Assembly (NCBI GenBank): GCA_030038695.1
Contig: JASHSN010000217.1
Span: forward strand, 1-6,971
Origin: Nitrososphaeraceae archaeon
Lineage (GTDB): Archaea; Thermoproteota; Nitrososphaeria; Nitrososphaerales; Nitrososphaeraceae
Direction of reading: 5' to 3'
Length of the DNA: 6,971 nt
This document shows positions 5,136 through 6,971 of this stretch, in pieces. The stretch's first letter is position 1; each line of letters starts with the position of its first letter. Under the pieces are notes generated by a model that made no database searches, was not told where the DNA came from, and saw only the letters and a program-made list of their open reading frames with translations. Position numbers and translations under genes: made by a program.

Positions 5136-5156
5136 TATAATTTAAAATCTTTATAC
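5136..5156. promoter_or_regulatory. overlapping divergent TATA boxes
   Basis: On the minus strand TTTTAAATTATAAG (about 5136-5149) lies 33-46 bp before the regulator's ATG at 5103. On the plus strand CTTTATAC (5149-5156), the same 8-mer as at the DsbA promoter, would start transcription near 5178. A regulator bound here could control both directions. Confidence 0.45.
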
Positions 5157-5208
5157 TGATAATCTTAGGATTTTGGCCGTGCTATAAACGGAGAGGAGAC
5201 GAGATTAA

Positions 5209-5412
5209 ATGAGTAAAGAATACACCGACTTTACGCCACATAAGTTCGGACCAGGAACGTTAAGAGAGCTTGCAACAAAACTATACAGAAGCTCTATAGT
5301 TTTGTTCTTCCGATTATCGATTTGTAGATATGCATATGTATCTATAGCCCATCGAAGTATTTATCTCGTGTGCGGTACGAGTCTTGTGTTGGTAATAACT
5401 ATATTCTGTTAG
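5209..5412 (+). CDS. doubtful small ORF, 67 codons, function unknown
   Basis: ATG 5209 is preceded by purine-rich GGAGAGGAG (5190-5198) and by two TATA candidates (5149-5156 and CTATAAAC at 5182-5189), so the start signals are good. The first 29 residues (MSKEYTDFTPHKFGPGTLRE and onward to YRSS) look like real, soluble protein. Beyond that, the frame runs through three inverted repeats and turns hydrophobic and Cys-rich (SLVLVITIFC) in a way that may be chance. It could be a truncated gene whose 3' end was replaced, a short peptide gene with an overlapping hairpin, or a non-coding transcript. I do not recognise the family. Confidence 0.3.
   Translation: MSKEYTDFTPHKFGPGTLRELATKLYRSSIVLFFRLSICRYAYVSIAHRSIYLVCGTSLVLVITIFC
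5274..5306. repeat. strong hairpin: 12-bp perfect stem, 9-base loop
   Basis: AACAAAACTATA (5274-5285) pairs exactly with TATAGTTTTGTT (5295-5306). The 3' arm carries TTTTGTT, so the RNA could work as a terminator-like structure for plus-strand transcripts. It lies inside the doubtful ORF at 5209. Confidence 0.6.
5325..5344. repeat. inverted repeat around an ATATGCATAT palindrome
   Basis: TAGATA (5325-5330) and TATCTA (5339-5344) are inverted copies, and ATATGCATAT (5328-5337) is a perfect palindrome inside. It is the second of three symmetric elements in the gap before the LLM gene. Confidence 0.4.
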
Positions 5413-5416
5413 TTAT
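5395..5416. repeat. 7-bp inverted repeat downstream of the LLM gene
   Basis: ATAACTA (5395-5401) and TAGTTAT (5410-5416) face each other across 8 bases, about 40 bp beyond the stop of the LLM oxidoreductase gene. It could help end its transcript, but archaeal termination depends mainly on T-runs, so this is tentative. Confidence 0.35.
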
Positions 5417-5457
5417 GTCAGCTCTCGTGTCAACAAAATATTTCTAAAACGAGTGGC

Positions 5458-6390
5458 TTATCTAGCGAATTTAGAAAGCTGTTTGGAGATATCAATCATC
5501 TCATTCACATTTCTTCCTATCGGTAGAAAGTTGTAAACAAATACTATATGATCTACTCCCATATCTTTTAATCTTTGTATATCACTTCCTATCTCATCAA
5601 TAGTGCCTGAAAATGGAAACCTATCTTCATCTCTCTTAGATGGTTGACCTTCTTTGACATTGGGAGATGTCCACATGATGATTTGAAAATTATTGGGATT
5701 TTTATTTACTTGACTTGCTTGTGCTCTTATTGATTTTATACTATTTTCAATGTACTCGAATGAACCTCCTAGTATGCCAATCCATCCATTGAGATCATAT
5801 CTTATTATTCTTGAGAATGTATTAGGAGTGAAACCTCCAAGATATACTGGAATGGGTTTTTGGATAGGTTTAGGATTAATCTTTGAAGCTGGGATGTTGT
5901 AATATTTCCCTTTAAATTCTACAACATCATCGCTCCATATCTTTTCCAATACTTGCAGAAATTCATCCGCTCTTTCTCCTCTGTTAGCGTATGGAATATT
6001 AGATGCTTGATATTCATCTTTAGACCACCCAAGACCTAGGCCAGCTATTACCCTACCTTGCGATAGAACATCTAATGTAGCATATCTTTTTGCGAGCATT
6101 ATGGGTGTATAAAAGAACATGTCTATAACACATTGTCCTAATGAAATCTTGCTTGTATTCGCAGCTACATACGTCAAAACATCGAGTGGGTCTAATACAG
6201 TCTGAAGCTCATTTGGAAGGCTTCCGTCAGGTGTATCAGGAAATGGTGTTTGTGGTTTGAGTGGCCAAAGAATTCTTGTGATTGTCCACACCGAATCAAA
6301 ACCCTCTTTTTCAGCTTGAGTTGCAGTCTGAAGTAGATTATCTTTTGTGGCTTGTGGTCCGAGATTTGGCAAGGTGATTCCAACTTTCAT
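5458..6390 (-). CDS. LLM-class flavin/F420-dependent oxidoreductase
   Basis: 310 residues from ATG 6390-6388; the frame is open upstream to 6468, but that stretch is promoter and operator DNA. It begins MKVGITLPNLGPQATKDNLL, the usual first strand of the luciferase-like TIM barrel, followed by AEKEGFDSVW (27-36). Further hallmarks are VAANTSKISLGQCV (75-88), ATLDVLSQGRVIAGLGLGW (104-122) with the phosphate-binding GLGLGW, NRGERADEFLQVLEKIW (136-152), FKGKYYNIP (159-167) and PKPIQKPIPVYLGG (173-186). The length is normal for the family. Members reduce or oxidise small organic substrates with F420H2 or FMN; thaumarchaea make F420, so F420 is the likelier cofactor. The substrate cannot be told. 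No gene adjoins it on the same strand, so it is probably transcribed alone from the promoter at 6403-6442. Confidence 0.92.
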   Translation of the reverse strand: MKVGITLPNLGPQATKDNLLQTATQAEKEGFDSVWTITRILWPLKPQTPFPDTPDGSLPNELQTVLDPLDVLTYVAANTSKISLGQCVIDMFFYTPIMLAKRYATLDVLSQGRVIAGLGLGWSKDEYQASNIPYANRGERADEFLQVLEKIWSDDVVEFKGKYYNIPASKINPKPIQKPIPVYLGGFTPNTFSRIIRYDLNGWIGILGGSFEYIENSIKSIRAQASQVNKNPNNFQIIMWTSPNVKEGQPSKRDEDRFPFSGTIDEIGSDIQRLKDMGVDHIVFVYNFLPIGRNVNEMIDISKQLSKFAR

Positions 6391-6402
6391 TTTGTAATTG
6401 GA

Positions 6403-6442
6403 GTGTATATACACGTATAATATAAGTGTACGTGTATACACG
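6403..6442 (-). promoter_or_regulatory. promoter of the LLM gene with two perfect palindromic operators
   Basis: GTGTATATACAC (6403-6414) and CGTGTATACACG (6431-6442) are perfect 12-bp palindromes sharing GTGTATAxxxC symmetry. They flank a minus-strand TATA box, CTTATATTATA (6416-6426), which lies about 32 bp before ATG 6390. A further half site, ATATACAC, is at 6461-6468. The proximal palindrome covers the start-site region and the distal one covers the TFB-binding region, so a bound dimer would block initiation. The likely regulator is not identified. Confidence 0.65.
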
Positions 6443-6487
6443 CGTATAGTATATCTAAATATATACACCTACTTGTTGTACTTCCAG

Positions 6488-6524
6488 ACATGGTTGACAA
6501 AAAGATGTACCAACATGGCTGACA
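6488..6524 (-). mobile_element. terminal direct repeats of an IS481-like element
   Basis: On the plus strand ACATGGTTGACA (6488-6499) and ACATGGCTGACA (6513-6524) are near-identical with a 25-bp period. On the minus strand they read TGTCAGCCATGT and TGTCAACCATGT, of the TGT-starting type found at ends of IS481-like elements. They lie just beyond the stop of the integrase remnant at 6539, so the element edge is probably near 6484. The other end is not in the window. Confidence 0.45.
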
Positions 6525-6538
6525 CTTTTTGTCTTGTT

Positions 6539-6730
6539 TTAATGCACCAGTATCCACTGTTTTAAACATTTCATAAACTTTTCTGCTGGTGTCATTCCAT
6601 TTATTCCACCGTGTTCTCTTTCGTAGTTATACGAATTGACAAATGATTGGTATTTCTTTGCACCATCTTTTTCATCTATCAATTCTTCTACTTGTAGAAA
6701 TTCAGCTATGACTATCTTGTTATACGCTTC
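6539..6730 (-). pseudogene. integrase-core (rve) transposase, C-terminal remnant
   Basis: An open frame of 63 codons between TAA 6733-6731 and TAA 6541-6539 has no good start codon. It reads AEFLQVEELIDEKDGAKKYQ then FVNSYNYEREHGGINGMTPA and EKFMKCLK. The 'YNYEREHGGINGMTPAEKF' string is the classic C-terminal end of rve-type (IS481/IS3-like) transposases, just after the last catalytic Glu region. The N-terminal helix-turn-helix and the catalytic D-D-E part are absent; upstream sequence is instead an IS5-type remnant. It is a dead fragment. Confidence 0.75.
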
Positions 6731-6971
6731 TTAACTGACATCCTCTTGCTCTCGTAGATGCGTTATTTCTTATCACAATAACGAGTTCAACATCTAACCT
6801 GTCTAGTAAGTTAAAGTTCCTTCTATTATCGTGTGCTTTCTGCATATACTCTGTCAATATTGCATTTCTTGAATGATTCTCTTACTAGAGGACAGAACTA
6901 TTTGGTGTCATGTACATTTCCTCTAGTTATTCGAAAAGATACCACTTTCTTGGATTTTGCATCAGCAGCGA
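6723..6971 (-). pseudogene. IS5-type DDE transposase, degenerate middle fragment
   Basis: From the right edge the minus strand reads ADAKSKKVVSFRITRGNVHD, a typical first-Asp segment of the IS5/IS4-type DDE domain (Asp codon 6963-6961). A TAG at 6900-6898 interrupts DTK-FCPLVRESFKKCNIDR. Near 6829-6843 the frame shifts: VYAESTR is followed by stops, while the next frame continues DNRRNFNLLDRLDVELVIVI and RNNASTRARGCQL to a TAA at 6722-6720. Restoring two bases there would give the expected YAD...HDNRR with the second catalytic Asp. The final Glu part is missing because the fragment ends at the junction with the integrase remnant (6720-6735). Confidence 0.75.

Noticed and set aside
6391..6468. 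N-terminal extension of the LLM oxidoreductase
   Set aside because: LLM proteins begin at the MKVGITLP strand, and the extension is palindromic promoter DNA rich in Tyr/Ile/Thr codons by composition.

Overview
The window looks like a piece of a low-GC archaeal genome, most probably an ammonia-oxidising thaumarchaeon (Nitrososphaerota, soil lineage). Three things suggest this: archaeal TATA boxes close to start codons with several genes apparently leaderless, a probable F420-dependent LLM-class oxidoreductase, and small families common in that phylum (FUN14, DsbA-like thioredoxins, HMA copper proteins, winged-helix regulators). The taxonomic call comes from gene content and memory of these families, not from a marker gene.

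Left part (1-2191). The left edge carries the first codons of an IS5-like transposase reading leftward. It abuts the 3' end of an HMA heavy-metal protein (152-586, minus) that looks like the cut-off N-terminus of a copper P-type ATPase. A regulatory gap follows. A secreted or membrane-anchored DsbA-like thioredoxin (913-1653, plus) heads a short operon with a coiled-coil, Tyr/Trp-rich small protein (1681-2053) whose strong ribosome binding site and start codon lie in a different frame from its body.

Middle part (2192-5103). A long unrecognised protein (2192-3310, minus) may have a divergent PD-(D/E)XK-like fold. Two 18-bp direct repeats with a 16-bp palindrome between them lie upstream of it. 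Next come a two-gene minus-strand operon (short FUN14 protein, then a small CxxC protein), a 52-codon ribbon-helix-helix protein on the plus strand starting 11 bp from the FUN14 start, and a winged-helix regulator (4615-5103, minus). Directly downstream of the regulator, one frame away and with no start codon, lies a Cys/His-rich zinc-finger-like reading frame (4469-4630) that looks like its detached C-terminus.

Right part (5104-6971). A divergent promoter region, a doubtful small ORF and a cluster of inverted repeats precede an LLM-class oxidoreductase (5458-6390, minus). Two perfect 12-bp palindromes flank the oxidoreductase TATA box. The right end is decayed insertion-sequence material: an integrase C-terminal remnant with its terminal direct repeats (6488-6730) fused to a degenerate IS5-type transposase remnant (6723-6971).

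Overall this is accessory DNA shaped by insertion sequences, with several small regulators and at least three genes that appear broken by insertion or single-base indels. No complete defence system, CRISPR array, rRNA or tRNA is visible.
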